Below, in pieces: positions 19,958 through 29,621 of a DNA stretch of 35,471 nucleotides. Origin of the DNA: Chara braunii (taxonomy: Eukaryota > Streptophyta > Charophyceae > Charales > Characeae). The notes beneath the pieces are model-generated. The model was not told the DNA's origin. It ran no database searches and saw only the letters and a program-made list of their open reading frames with translations. Positions within the stretch are counted from its first letter, which is position 1. Each line of letters begins with the position of its first letter. The stretch spans positions 27,588 to 63,058 of the forward strand of contig BFEA01000288.1 in NCBI GenBank assembly GCA_003427395.1, in the 5' to 3' direction. The position numbers and the translations under genes were made by a program.

Positions 19958-21640
19958 TCGAAAGGTCTCCGAGTAGACGAGGATGTCGTCCATGTACACG
20001 ATGATGCAAAAGTTAATCATCCCCTGTGTCAGCCACGTCTTGTTGACGAAGTTCTGGAACGTCACGTTCATAGCCCGTTGAAACGTGGCAGGCGCATTGC
20101 AAATACCCATCGGACACCGGATCCACTACCACGTGCCCTCAAACAGTACGAAGGCCGTTTTTGGTTGATCTTCCTCCTTAACCAGAATGTGATGGAAGTC
20201 GTGGCGAATATCAAAGTTACTAAAATAATTTGCACAACCAATCGCATCCAGCAAATCATCAATCCTGGGAAGGGGGTACACATCTTTGATCGTAATGTCA
20301 TTCAACTTGCGATAATCAATGCATATGCGAATCGATCCGTTCTTCTTTGGCACTAATACTTCCGGGAACGACCATGGCCCAGTGGCGGGCTCGATCCAAC
20401 CATTGACTTCGAATTCTCGAATCCGCTCAAGGGTTGTTTTCCGTTATACCAGGGAGTATCTGTAGGGCTTACAGTGAATCGAGGGATGGTTTCCAGTCTG
20501 GATCTCATGTTGTATGACTAACGACAGTCCGATGTTTGTGTCCGTCATACTAATCGCTACTTTGTATTCCATCAAAATGTCCACAATTAGGTGATGGATC
20601 TCATCAGCTACGTACCGGGGCACGTAAAATTCGTACAGCTCATCCCATATTTGTACATCGATATGTTTCGTACTCGCTCGCTTAGTGTTCTCGGGTGGGG
20701 GCGCGAAAATAAACGAATTATCCGATCGCCAAGAGAATACCGTAGCCATCATCTGTGCATCTTGTTCCCGAATGGCCACGTGTTCTTCTGGTGTTATTCC
20801 GTCTCGAACGTCCTGCCATGGCACGGGTTTCGGTGCGATTTTGATTCTGAGCCCAGTTTCGAGGCGCTCAAGGGGTTCCAAAGAATTGGTCTCCGTCCCT
20901 AAGTGTATCAATCGTATCTCTTTTGCAGGTGTCAAAAGGGATCGTGGGAGATTTGTGATGTCGCAGTAGTGCCTTTTGTCATTATATCGTGCAAGTAGAG
21001 GGGAGATACCTTCGTACAGGGTTCGAGGGGGTTCCAAAGAATTGATCATCCTCGAAATCTGCACGAGGGGTTCACCCATAATCATCGCTTGCGTTTTTTG
21101 TAGATTCCGACCAGTCAGACTTAGCGATCTTGTGTTTGCTCGTTGCACATGGTAATAGATACGTTGTTGCGTCATTCCCAGAATTACTGGATCGTCCTCG
21201 TCACTGTTGTCTGCGTCCTTCAAAGATTGCCCTCCGTCAGCAGAGCTATCCCAGGTAATCATGTGAAGAGTTCCCACCATTATGGGCGAAACTCGCGGGG
21301 TTACGTTGGCCGTGGTTCGGAGAGTTAATAGCATAGGTACAACATAGGGTTTTCCCCCCGTATTTCGGAGGACGATCGATTGCCTCTCGAAATCCAGGTT
21401 TGCTCGCAAGGCCACCAGAGCGGGAAGGCCAAAAAGGACGTCGTAAGTGTTTACATCTAAAACTACGACATCTCCCAAAGCATGAACTTTCCCTAATCGA
21501 AAAGCAACATTGGTCATTCGTCCCACCATTTTAATCTTCTCTTCATCTGCTGAAACGAGCTGTTCTTTTTCTGTAGCATGATTAGATCGTTCTTTCTTCT
21601 TGCCCTTTCGACTACCCGTAATGAGATAGTTAGGACAGCG
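19958..21640 (-). pseudogene. Protease C-terminus, linker and reverse transcriptase (truncated)
   Basis: A single minus-strand frame runs from about 21600 through 21529-20444 to ~19960, interrupted by TAA at 20446-20444 and TAG at 20128-20126. The upstream part (VNTYDVLFGLPALVAL) is the C-terminal flap region of a retropepsin, followed by a ~230-residue acidic linker. RT motifs in order are a KPYRYS-type entry, GPWSFPEVLV, IRICIDYRKLND, LPRIDDLLD, the motif-A region YFSNFDIRHDF, CNAPATFQRAMN and the catalytic YMDD (19996-19985). Sequence stops ~10 residues after YMDD at the deletion junction, so thumb, connection and RNase H are gone. The two stops and the deletion preclude function. Confidence 0.9.
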
Positions 21641-22101
21641 GCTCCGGAATCAATGATAGCATTGTACGGGATTCCCCATACTTCGATATCGCATTTTGCG
21701 GATTTCCATGGTATCGGTTTGATCTGCAGGAAATGATCATCTTTTTGGAATAGTCCTTGCCATATCGGATCGGAAGTACCAGCAGCGTTTTCGTCTTGGG
21801 TTGGACTTTTTGCTTTTGTGCTCGCCGTTCGGGCAAGGGCGAATCATTTCCGATTTGCCTTGCAATGTTGCAACATTCGTTCGTTGGTTTGTTCGGATAT
21901 AGAGAGTAGATGACCCATCGGAAGAGGAATCTGATGGTCCAGGGCTCGAACGATGTTGAGAACATCGATTTCCCCCGTGATGAAGGTGGGTACTCCCGAC
22001 TCCATTTCCCCTAGAGAGGGTCGCCATTCCGCCACTTCTCTTTGTTCGGGCGCCGGTCTAATGGTTCCAATCATCCCTAGCCCTGGATATCCGAGCATTA
22101 T
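21630..22101 (-). pseudogene. Gag-pol junction and aspartic protease active-site region
   Basis: This continues the gag frame directly after the gag TAG. It contains MLGYPGLG (from 22098), a TGA stop at 21846-21844, then the protease active site IIDSGAAV, with the DSG codons at 21651-21643. Just after the active site a frameshift (about 21600-21640) moves into the frame used by the protease C-terminus. Retropepsins use this Asp as the catalytic residue. The stop and frameshift mean no functional enzyme can be made. Confidence 0.85.
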
Positions 22102-22104
22102 GTA

Positions 22105-23319
22105 CTACTGGTCCAAAGGAATAAGCTCGGCGGCTTCCTCCATGGTAACTAGCGTGCTTCCACCTCCTTCCATTTCTTCCATCAGCGCACCTACTCGTCC
22201 CGGCCCGTTAGCGATTGGTGCGACTTCTACGGGTGCAGCCCCGACTCGTGGTTGTAGGGGACGATGAGGGCAATCCCTGGCTATGTATCCTGGTTGATAA
22301 CACGTGTAACAGACATTCAAGTTGCCAGGGATCCCTGCGGGAGGCGGTGCCGGAGCTATCCTGTGTTGAATCGGGGCGGCACGCACCGCTATAGGTCGCA
22401 TCGACCTCATCATTCCTTCTATTCGAGCGTTGTGCTCCCGCTGTTCCTTTTTGCTTTCCTGAATCAGAGTGACCAGTGTCTTGGTTAGTTCCAATAATGC
22501 GGAAGACTCATTCGGTCGTGCAGGACTCTCGATCGGAGGCGGGGGTGCTGTCATTACAGGAATGGGCATACTTGTAATCGCACTTTGGACCAGTCGTTTG
22601 GGACTAATCTGTTCTAGATAGGTGATGGGGCCCGACACAAACCCCATGTTTTCGAATTTGTTCTATAGTGCAGCCAATTCAGCTTTAGCTCTCGCTAGTT
22701 CAGACGAGTCTCCTTCCCTAGGGTAGTCTTCTCCTTCTAGGAAACTCGCAGTGAACTTTCGTTTCATTTCCTCTGCGGCTGCCATGATTTGTTGCAGCGT
22801 GTGATTGATGGGGGAGAACTGTTTTCGCAGTTTCACCCTCATCGTTCGGCTGCTAAGTCAGTCGATGAACAAATCTCGGCCTACCCGTTCACCTCGTTCC
22901 GTTTTTACGAACATTCGATAGAATCAGTTTCGGTACTTTGTGACAGATTCGAAAGGTTTTTGAACTCGGTCATTAATCATAAAGAGAGTCTGTTCGGGGT
23001 GGATGTAATCGATTCGGTTCAAGAAATCTCGCTCGAATGTCGGGAGATCGACCCATACATAGGTGCTAAACCAGTGGTGGGCATCTCCTCCCAACCGTGC
23101 AGGGATATTCACATGCACCTCGTTGTCATCATATTGCTGAGCTCGGAGCGTGGACAGCCATGCTCCAACGAGATGATGTGCAGGGTCGAATAGATAAAGA
23201 TCGGGTGGCGTCATGGGAGCCCGTGCTCGTGGTGGAGGTTGATTAGGATTTTGTTGTGGATTCGGATTCTGTTGGGGGTTCTGTTGATTAGCGTTCATGT
23301 TGACTGCCCTTCGAGCCAC
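22105..23319 (-). pseudogene. gag (capsid and nucleocapsid)
   Basis: A 405-codon frame starting MARRAVNMNA with an Asn/Gln/Pro-rich N-terminus, followed by the Ty3 gag-type capsid region (around DAHHWF and FERDFLNRI) and a C-terminal zinc knuckle CYTCYQPGYIARDC. The consensus knuckle is CX2CX4HX4C; here the His position is Tyr (TAC). Three in-frame stops interrupt it: TGA at 22926-22924, TGA at 22860-22858 and TAG at 22665-22663. The terminal TAG (22107-22105) is followed in the same frame by the protease region, so gag and pol were probably one frame, or separated by a read-through stop. The start Met was chosen because it lies ~110 bp inside the primer site and precedes the low-complexity leader. 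Confidence 0.9.
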
Positions 23320-23430
23320 AGACCAACTTCTGGTGACGACTGGATCGCGTCGATGCCCGTTTCGTGGTCGAGGTCGTCCTCTATTAACCAGATCGCCCAG
23401 CTATGAATCCTATAACTTTGCTACGTGTCG

Positions 23431-23444
23431 GGCTCCGATACCAA
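23431..23444 (-). other. Primer-binding site (initiator-Met tRNA type)
   Basis: The minus strand reads TTGGTATCGGAGCC, one base from the common plant TGGTATCAGAGCC site complementary to the 3' end of initiator-Met tRNA. It directly follows the LTR end (GGGGCGTGA) and precedes gag, fixing the right copy as the 5' LTR and the element as minus-strand. Confidence 0.88.
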
Positions 23445-23602
23445 CCTCACGCCCCGCACGGCTTCCTGATCGGAGTGGGATGTGGGCGGCCTGGAAGTGC
23501 GAAAAGGGGTGTGCCAAGGATTTTTGGGAAAGTGGGGTTGGAGTCCCAGGTCGGAACTGAGATCTCCTCTGGCAAGGTTTCTGGGGCATAGATGCAATAA
23601 AA

Positions 23603-24154
23603 CTAAGGGCGGGTTACTTCCGGTCTGATGGCGGTCGATGTCGTGCAGTCGTAAGGCAGATGCCATGCGTGGTGCATTAGAGGTCGTCCGATCCGTCTGT
23701 TTTGGTGACGGCGGTTCGAGAGAGACTTGTGCGGGCTGCGGTTCTTAGAAGTCGGATCTTCGGGGTCGACGCGTGGCATCCGTCGTCGCGTGTTACAGTT
23801 AGGCTCCGTAGGGCCGGGGTTTTGGTGGTAGCTACACCGTCGACAGTTCCTGCACGGCGTGCGGGGCCAATACGGGGCGATGGAATTCCACGGTACCACC
23901 GTGAGTTGGTGGTACAGGAGGAGGAGACGGGAGGGAGGGAAATAAGTAGTGATGACGACGAAGTCGGGGGTTATAAAGTACTGCGTGCTGTACGTAGTTC
24001 GGTAATCGTGGCACCTCGGATCACTGGTTACAGCACAACGAAACTCCCCGGGACACAATCGGTTCTCGGTTAGGCAGGGAAATTCCGAACGTCTCTGCCT
24101 AAGTTCCTCTCTTACCCAAGGATCGAAGTACTCTAAGTCCCATGAGTCCGACAT
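23603..24154 (-). CDS. ORF inside the 5' LTR, counterpart of 14261-14821
   Basis: A 183-codon frame beginning MSDSWDLEYFDPWVREELRQ, collinear with the frame in the left LTR. Its C-terminal ~50 residues differ because the left copy is shifted out of frame. No domain is recognised. Coding status is uncertain. Confidence 0.22.
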   Translation of the reverse strand: MSDSWDLEYFDPWVREELRQRRSEFPCLTENRLCPGEFRCAVTSDPRCHDYRTTYSTQYFITPDFVVITTYFPPSRLLLLYHQLTVVPWNSIAPYWPRTPCRNCRRCSYHQNPGPTEPNCNTRRRMPRVDPEDPTSKNRSPHKSLSNRRHQNRRIGRPLMHHAWHLPYDCTTSTAIRPEVTRP

Positions 24155-24595
24155 CTTATCGTTGCGGCGTAATGGAAACTTTCCGCACGCATCTAACCGG
24201 AAGGGGATTTTCCAGATATGATATCGGAAATTCCTATCCGTTTAGGTGCGTGGGGGAAGGAAAATTCCCGCCTACCCGATACCAGAGGTGTCAAGTTTGT
24301 CAATGGTCGCGAATCGACGCTCGTGGATACGTGTAGGCTACGCAGATCAGATCGCGCTTACACGTATCCCCGCGAGGTATTCGCTTGTTCTGGAAAAATG
24401 AGAGCCTAGTTCTTTATGCAAAATCGTCATGTGCCATAAACAACTACCCAATCGTCTAATCATTCAGTGATTCCACAAGCAATCATTCCCGAGCATGCAA
24501 GGTGTTATCACACATCAGACATCACGGCAACATCAGAACAACAGCGGATCAAAGTGATAAGCAATAATGGAAGCAATTATGACGATTGTGCAAAA

Positions 24596-24960
24596 NNNNN
24601 NNNNNNNNNNNNNNNNNNNNNNNNNNNNNNNNNNNNNNNNNNNNNNNNNNNNNNNNNNNNNNNNNNNNNNNNNNNNNNNNNNNNNNNNNNNNNNNNNNNN
24701 NNNNNNNNNNNNNNNNNNNNNNNNNNNNNNNNNNNNNNNNNNNNNNNNNNNNNNNNNNNNNNNNNNNNNNNNNNNNNNNNNNNNNNNNNNNNNNNNNNNN
24801 NNNNNNNNNNNNNNNNNNNNNNNNNNNNNNNNNNNNNNNNNNNNNNNNNNNNNNNNNNNNNNNNNNNNNNNNNNNNNNNNNNNNNNNNNNNNNNNNNNNN
24901 NNNNNNNNNNNNNNNNNNNNNNNNNNNNNNNNNNNNNNNNNNNNNNNNNNNNNNNNNNNN
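24596..24960. other. Assembly gap (365 N)
   Basis: A run of N followed directly by a (CT)n tract. ORFs reported through it are artefacts. Confidence 0.99.

Positions 24961-25008
<48 letters not shown>
24961..25008. repeat. (CT)n microsatellite in the right LTR
   Basis: About 24 CT units. The left LTR has only about eight at the same place (15408-15424), so the tract expanded here and probably caused the gap. Confidence 0.97.
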
Positions 25009-25009
<1 letters not shown>

Positions 25010-25509
25010 ATGTAGACAGTGCGTCGTCACGCACCAACCCACGAAGTCGTCACCCCGCTTAGTCCTCCTGCACCCGTCAGGTTTGCCCGCGCGCTACAGT
25101 CCGTCGTAGCCCCACGTGTGAACCCCTCGCATTCGGCACCAGCTCGCCGGGTCGTCCGACTCCCACTTCAACTCACCTCTTACTTCGCTCGTGAGCGGAC
25201 CCTCACTGATCGCGCTACCCCGAGCTTCCAACAGTTGGTTAAGAGAGCTATCTAATCGAGCAGCCAGAATTTATAGTGTGCATGCATGCGCGAAGAACAC
25301 GAAATTACAGGGACTTAGAAAGAAGATTAGGAGAGGGAGCGCCTATGTTCTGCATAGCCAGACCACGGCGTGGGGGACGTAGCCACTCTCCACGCATCGA
25401 TCCGAGCATGCAGTTCGCGGGCTAACTAGGCACAGCAAGAGGGAAGGAGAGAGTGGGAAAGACGAAGCTCAAGAAGAAAGATACAGTTACAATGGCGCCC
25501 GTTGTCGGA

Positions 25510-25535
25510 CCAAATACCCTTACAAGGGTATTTGG
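25510..25535. repeat. 26-bp near-perfect palindrome, collapsed TIR pair
   Basis: CCAAATACCCTT, then AC, then AAGGGTATTTGG. The arms equal the outer ends of the MITE-like element at 5829-6195. The ~10 bases to the left (TTGTCGG) also resemble the bases outside that element's left end (TTGTCGT). Confidence 0.8.
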
Positions 25536-26280
25536 CCATACTTTTGCATTCGACACAATGACGACTTCGGTTACCATGACGGAGCCGGGCTGGAGTGAAA
25601 AGGGTGCGCATGCTTTAGCGTGACACTCGAAACGGATTCCTCAGCAAAAGAGGCCGGGGTGAATTGGTGATAAAATTTCGAAAGTATGTGCGCGCATCGT
25701 TATGACACGCGCTGTAGTAGTTACAACCGGTAGTAATGCCCCGCCAGCAGAAGAGGCCGATGGGTTGATTAGGTTAGAGTCTGTGTCAGGTACATCTATG
25801 GCGTGCACTGAAACTTGGGAATGCTACCTGTCTACCTACCTATATTGGGGGTCTAAAAGCGTCAACTTTTGTCTTCTTATACTCGGGCTCGAGTACCCGG
25901 CTCATCTACCTCTACTTGGTGGAGTACCATCCGCTTGCTAATTGAAGTTTTCCCCGCCACGACCCTTAATGTCGAGGCCACAGCTGAATACTGGCCCTTC
26001 GGAGCTACCGGTCCACCAAGTGCCCTTGTGGGTCGCATGTATACTCAAGCCAACAAACATACGGACAGGCACGCTGACTTGCACGCGTGCACACGCACGC
26101 AGACTAAGAAAGACAGACTAACTACGTCTACTTATAGGAAGGCGGCTCTTTACCATACTGTGGTAAGAGCTAGCCTAATAGGTAAAGGCGCGGATTGATA
26201 TGCAAGGGATACCGGGATCGAGCTTGACCTGCCTCCGGGCTAACTCTTTTGCTAGCTACAAGGGGAGGGCGGGGCCTGCT
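25536..26280. other. No supported gene
   Basis: Short ORFs only. A perfect 12-bp palindrome TGCACGCGTGCA lies near 26080 in an alternating purine-pyrimidine stretch. Nothing else is recognised. Confidence 0.45.
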
Positions 26281-26299
26281 TTTTCTGGCCGCCCTCAGA

Positions 26300-26395
26300 C
26301 GGGCGGGACTCGAACCCGCGACCTTAAGTGTAGAAGTTAGTAAGGTTAGTTTGTTAGTTAGAACCAAGCATCGTAGGTCTCCGACACTTGGCAAA
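26300..26395 (-). ncRNA. tRNA-like / SINE-like segment with A- and B-box matches
   Basis: On the minus strand, GCGGGTTCGAGTCCCGC (26319-26303) forms a perfect 5-bp T-arm stem and contains an exact RNA polymerase III B box (GGTTCGAGTCC). About 68 bp upstream, TTGCCAAGTGT (26394-26384) matches the A box (TRGCNNAGTGG) at 9 of 11 positions. I could not fold acceptor and anticodon arms into a normal tRNA, and the A-B spacing is long. A tRNA-derived SINE head or a decayed tRNA is more likely than a working tRNA gene. Confidence 0.4.
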
Positions 26396-26399
26396 GTAC

Positions 26400-27248
26400 G
26401 GGAAAATTTATGGGTTATATCTCGTTAGATTCCTTATTTCAGTTTTCTTATTTTAATTTTCTTTTACTTTGTTTTTCCTCGACGGCCTACCTGCCCCGAG
26501 GTGCCTAAATGAATCCCGCCCCAATACGGAGGCGGATTTATCTAGCGAAAAGCCTCCCCAATCAAAGCACGACCAGGCTTCTCCAAGGAAAGAGCACTAC
26601 GGGCAGAAGACCGCGGATGCTCGGCCGAGGAAAGCGGAAGAAAAGGGGAGAGCACGGGAGCAGCAGACATCACGGGCATTCGCAGGGCATACACTCGAGA
26701 GGAAGAGTGGGCACTCGTCGAACGCAGCCAGACGAGCGCAGAGCCGGTGAGCTAGTAGCAAGCATCCAACTGTGAACGCGAGCGTAGGCAGAGCGGTGAC
26801 AAGCACGCAACTAAGCACGGGCTAAAGGGGTGGCAGAGCAAGCGAAGAAGGGCGCGCGGAGAAAAGGGGAAAGCGCGATGAAGGAGGAGCTCACGAGGAG
26901 AAGGACAAGAAGAGGAAGAAGGAGAAAGTAGAGAGGAAGGAGAAGAAGAGGAGGGGAGGAAAGGAGAGGAAGAGGGAATCAAAGAAAAGGGACTACTACG
27001 AGGCAAGGAGCATCTGACTATCAACAACGTCAACGAAGGAGCGAGAGTGAAAGAACAAGTAAGTCTCCGATATCGTGGCACGCCCCGACGTTATCAACAA
27101 CGCAAACAAGATAGATGAAATAAATAAATGAACAAATAAATAAATAAATAAGCAAACAAATAAAATAAAGGGATGAATCTAACGTTATAATAGGGGAAGG
27201 TGCATTCACTAACTCGCACGAAAGTATGTGAGAGTGAATAAGAAAGAG
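26400..27248. other. Purine-rich stretch without supported gene
   Basis: 26820-27060 is strongly A/G-rich on the plus strand, and 27110-27170 holds AAATAAATAAATAA-like runs. ORFs here are basic or Ser/Leu-rich by composition. No gene is recognised. Confidence 0.45.
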
Positions 27249-28246
27249 AGAGTTCTTCTTCTTCTAAGTCCACCATCTCTTCTTCGCCCTCTCCCTATCT
27301 TACTTCTCAGTATCTACAGACTACGAGAGAGAAAGAGAGAGTTGTGACTCGAGATTTGACAACATTGGATCCGGACTCGACATAGGGATTTGACGTTGGA
27401 CGGGGACTATTTGGGACCCGTATCACAGACTTGGTGTTGACGACCTCCCTCTCCTCTTCGATTGTGTATGGCGAGGAATGGCGCCTTCTTCCAAAGTAAG
27501 CGCCAGGCCCCTTCACACTATGGGGCGACGATGATGTATGATGGAGCTGCGATGCAATCGATTGTTCGGATCATTTGTATCTTAGTCTTCCGCTACACTA
27601 TCTTGTACTCTGTATAAGAGGTCGGTTCTTGTCCTGGTATGCACCTTTGTTGTATGCAACACGTGCACACGTAGGAAGAGAGAGAGAGATTGAGAAGGAG
27701 AGGAGAGATCGAGAAGGGGAGGAGAGACCGAGAAGGAGAGAGAGAGATTGAGAAGGGGAGGAGAGGTCGAGAAGGAGAGAGAGAGATTGAGAAGGAGAGA
27801 GAGTTCTTCTTCTTCCTCTTCTAAGTCCACCATGTCCTCCTCACCCTCTCCCTATCTGACTTTACGGTATCTGCGGACTACGAGAGGAGAGAGAGAGTTG
27901 TGTCTCGAGACTTGACGACATCGAATCCAAACTCGACATTTGGGATTCAGACATTGGACGGGGTTTATTTGGGACCTGTATCACAAAACGGGTGTTGACG
28001 ACATTCCCATCTTTCCCTCTTTTTCATCTAACACCCCCTCCCCTTCGTCTTTGTAAGGCGGGGACTGGCGCATTCTTCATGTGTGAGCGTCAGGCCCCTT
28101 CTCACCATGGAACGATGATGATGTGTGTTGGGGTTGCGCTGCGATGTTGATTGTTCGGATCGTTGGTGTCTAAGTCCTCCGCTACGCTATCTTGTATTTG
28201 TACGAGAGGTCGGTTTTGTTCTGATCAACACCTTACCATATGCAAC
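27249..28246. repeat. ~410-450-bp direct duplication
   Basis: Copy 1 (27249-27660) and copy 2 (27801-28246) share ordered blocks: GAGTTCTTCTTCTTC, AAGTCCACCAT, CTCCCTATCT, GACTACGAGAG, TTGGACGGGG, TTTGGGACC, CGCCAGGCCCCTTC or a near match, GATTGTTCGGATC, CTATCTTGTA, GAGGTCGGTT and TATGCAAC. Copy 2 has small insertions. A third partial copy of the left part lies at 30715-30820. Confidence 0.88.
27661..27800. repeat. GAGAAGG(A/G)GAGGAGAG(A/G)TC minisatellite
   Basis: Imperfect ~20-35-bp purine units (GAGAAGGAGAG, GAGATCGAGAAGGGGAGG) fill the space between the two copies of the ~410-bp duplication. Confidence 0.8.
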
Positions 28247-28590
28247 CGTGAGTGTGTGTGTGTGAGAGATAGAGAGAAAGAATGAGGGAGAGAGAGGGAG
28301 AAGGGGAGAAAGAAAACATCAGGAAAAGAGGAAAGGAGATGGAGAAGGGGAGTGGAGAAAGAGAGAGAGAGAGTCCACAGCTTCGTTCGAGCTGTGCATG
28401 ATTACAGACTGCGGGAGAGTGAGAGAGAAGGAGGGAGAGAAAGATCGAAGGATGAAGGGAAAGAAAAAGATCGAAGGTGAAGGGAGAAAAGAGAGATCGA
28501 AGATGAAAGGGGAGAGAAAGATCGGAGAAGGAAAGAGAAGGAGGAGATGAGAGAAATCTAAGGAGGAGAGAGAGAGGAGAAGAGAGAAAG

Positions 28591-28757
28591 GGGGATGATG
28601 ATGATGACGAAGGGATGATGATGATGACGAAGGGATGATGATGATGATGAAGGGACGATGATGATGACGAAGGGATGATGATGATGACGAAGGGATGATG
28701 ATGATGACGATGGGATGATGATGATGATGATGATGATGGTGATGATGATGGTGATGA
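28591..28757. repeat. 20-bp minisatellite passing into (GAT)n
   Basis: AGGGATGATGATGATGACGA starts at 28611, 28631, 28651, 28671 and 28691 with one or two changes per unit (exact 20-bp period), then becomes plain GAT repeats to ~28757. The His/Ser/Ile repeat ORFs on the minus strand are by-products. Confidence 0.93.
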
Positions 28758-28770
28758 GAGGGGCACATAC

Positions 28771-28985
28771 TTAGCATTGACGATGGTCTGCAGTGGCCAA
28801 CACCTTCAAGAACTCCGACCTGCTGCTGATGTCAACAGTTGCATTGTCTTTTTGTAGTCTATAGTAGTTGTGTAGGAGCGGGCTGGGCGCTGAGCGCCGA
28901 GTGTGAGTGTGAAGGAACTGGACCCTTGTGTCGAGAGGAGAGAATATGCTCTCCATGGACATTGGTTATCAGTGCTACGAACCTC
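28771..28985 (-). pseudogene. Exon-like unit A (type 2)
   Basis: The minus-strand unit ends at a donor-like TAA|GTATGT (GT at 28770-28769). It closely resembles unit E at 31724-31915, including GGAGAGCATA, CTCACACT, GGCGCTCAGCGCC and GCAACTGTTGACATCAG blocks. A frame over 28962-28771 is open for 63 codons. No known domain. Confidence 0.35.
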
Positions 28986-29084
28986 CATTGGTGTATTATT
29001 GGTACAATGTTGTTCTCAGAACACGGTGTGACTATCTGACTTTCAAAGTAATGGTGCAATCAGGAACGTCATCTCGCTGTTATG

Positions 29085-29099
29085 TTATTATTGCTATTA

Positions 29100-29145
<46 letters not shown>

Positions 29146-29180
29146 TATTATTATTATTATTATTATTGTTATTATTGTTG
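29085..29180. repeat. (ATT)n microsatellite
   Basis: A long interrupted ATT run next to exon-like unit A. Confidence 0.97.
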
Positions 29181-29550
29181 TATGCTTGATGGCCTCGGTC
29201 CACATGGCATCTGTGAACTGGGGGTGAAGAGGAAGTAGGTGTTGGTATTGACGTCTGCACTCGCTGGTCGTCAAGTCGTCTGGTTGCCTTCATGACATGA
29301 TTGTAGTATTAGGTTGTAGAGTAGATAGAGCATCTGGCACCATTCAAGGGTGAGAGCTACATTGGGTGATGCTGGTGGTGTTGCCCGACTGGGCTTGAAC
29401 ATTGACTCGCGATTCTGATGTATCGTTCTCAAAGAGATGGGTACTCGGTTCCGTTGTGCTATCTGCTCTTGCTTTGACCACTTGGACTGCAGCGTGATTT
29501 TGCGATTTGGACTTCTGAGCTTCGTCCCCATTCATGCCCCTTGCAAATTT

Positions 29551-29559
29551 CTATTATTA

Positions 29560-29621
<62 letters not shown>
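29551..29621. repeat. (ATT)n microsatellite
   Basis: More than 20 ATT/TTA units with one G interruption. Confidence 0.97.

Larger units (their letters stand above)
13952..25495 (-). mobile_element. Degenerate Ty3/gypsy LTR retrotransposon
   Basis: The element reads right to left: 5' LTR (right), initiator-Met-type primer site, gag with a zinc knuckle, aspartic protease (DSG), reverse transcriptase (YMDD), integrase (zinc-binding H/C pairs and DDE), an additional charged ORF, and the 3' LTR (left). The order protease-RT-integrase is diagnostic of Ty3/gypsy (Metaviridae). RNase H is deleted. Eight in-frame stop codons and at least one frameshift interrupt gag-pol. By eye the LTRs differ at roughly 5-10% of positions in the blocks I compared, so the insertion is not recent. 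No target-site duplication could be confirmed. Confidence 0.93.
23447..25495 (-). repeat. 5' LTR (right copy), interrupted by an assembly gap
   Basis: Matches 13952-15912 of the left LTR throughout, ending at a shared ...CAGTTACAATGG. The inner end is GGGGCGTGA next to the primer site, whereas the left copy ends GGGCGTCACA, so this terminus has mutated. 365 N (24596-24960) and an expanded CT run replace about 300 bp present in the left LTR. The minus-strand TATA box is at 25276-25267. If the LTR is really 2.5 kb, this copy has lost its outer ~540 bp. Confidence 0.85.

Noticed and set aside
24467-25109. Long ORFs across 24.5-25.1 kb
   Set aside because: They run through 365 undetermined bases and a CT repeat.
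28233-28777. Ser/His/Ile-rich ORFs
   Set aside because: They are direct translations of GA and GAT repeats.
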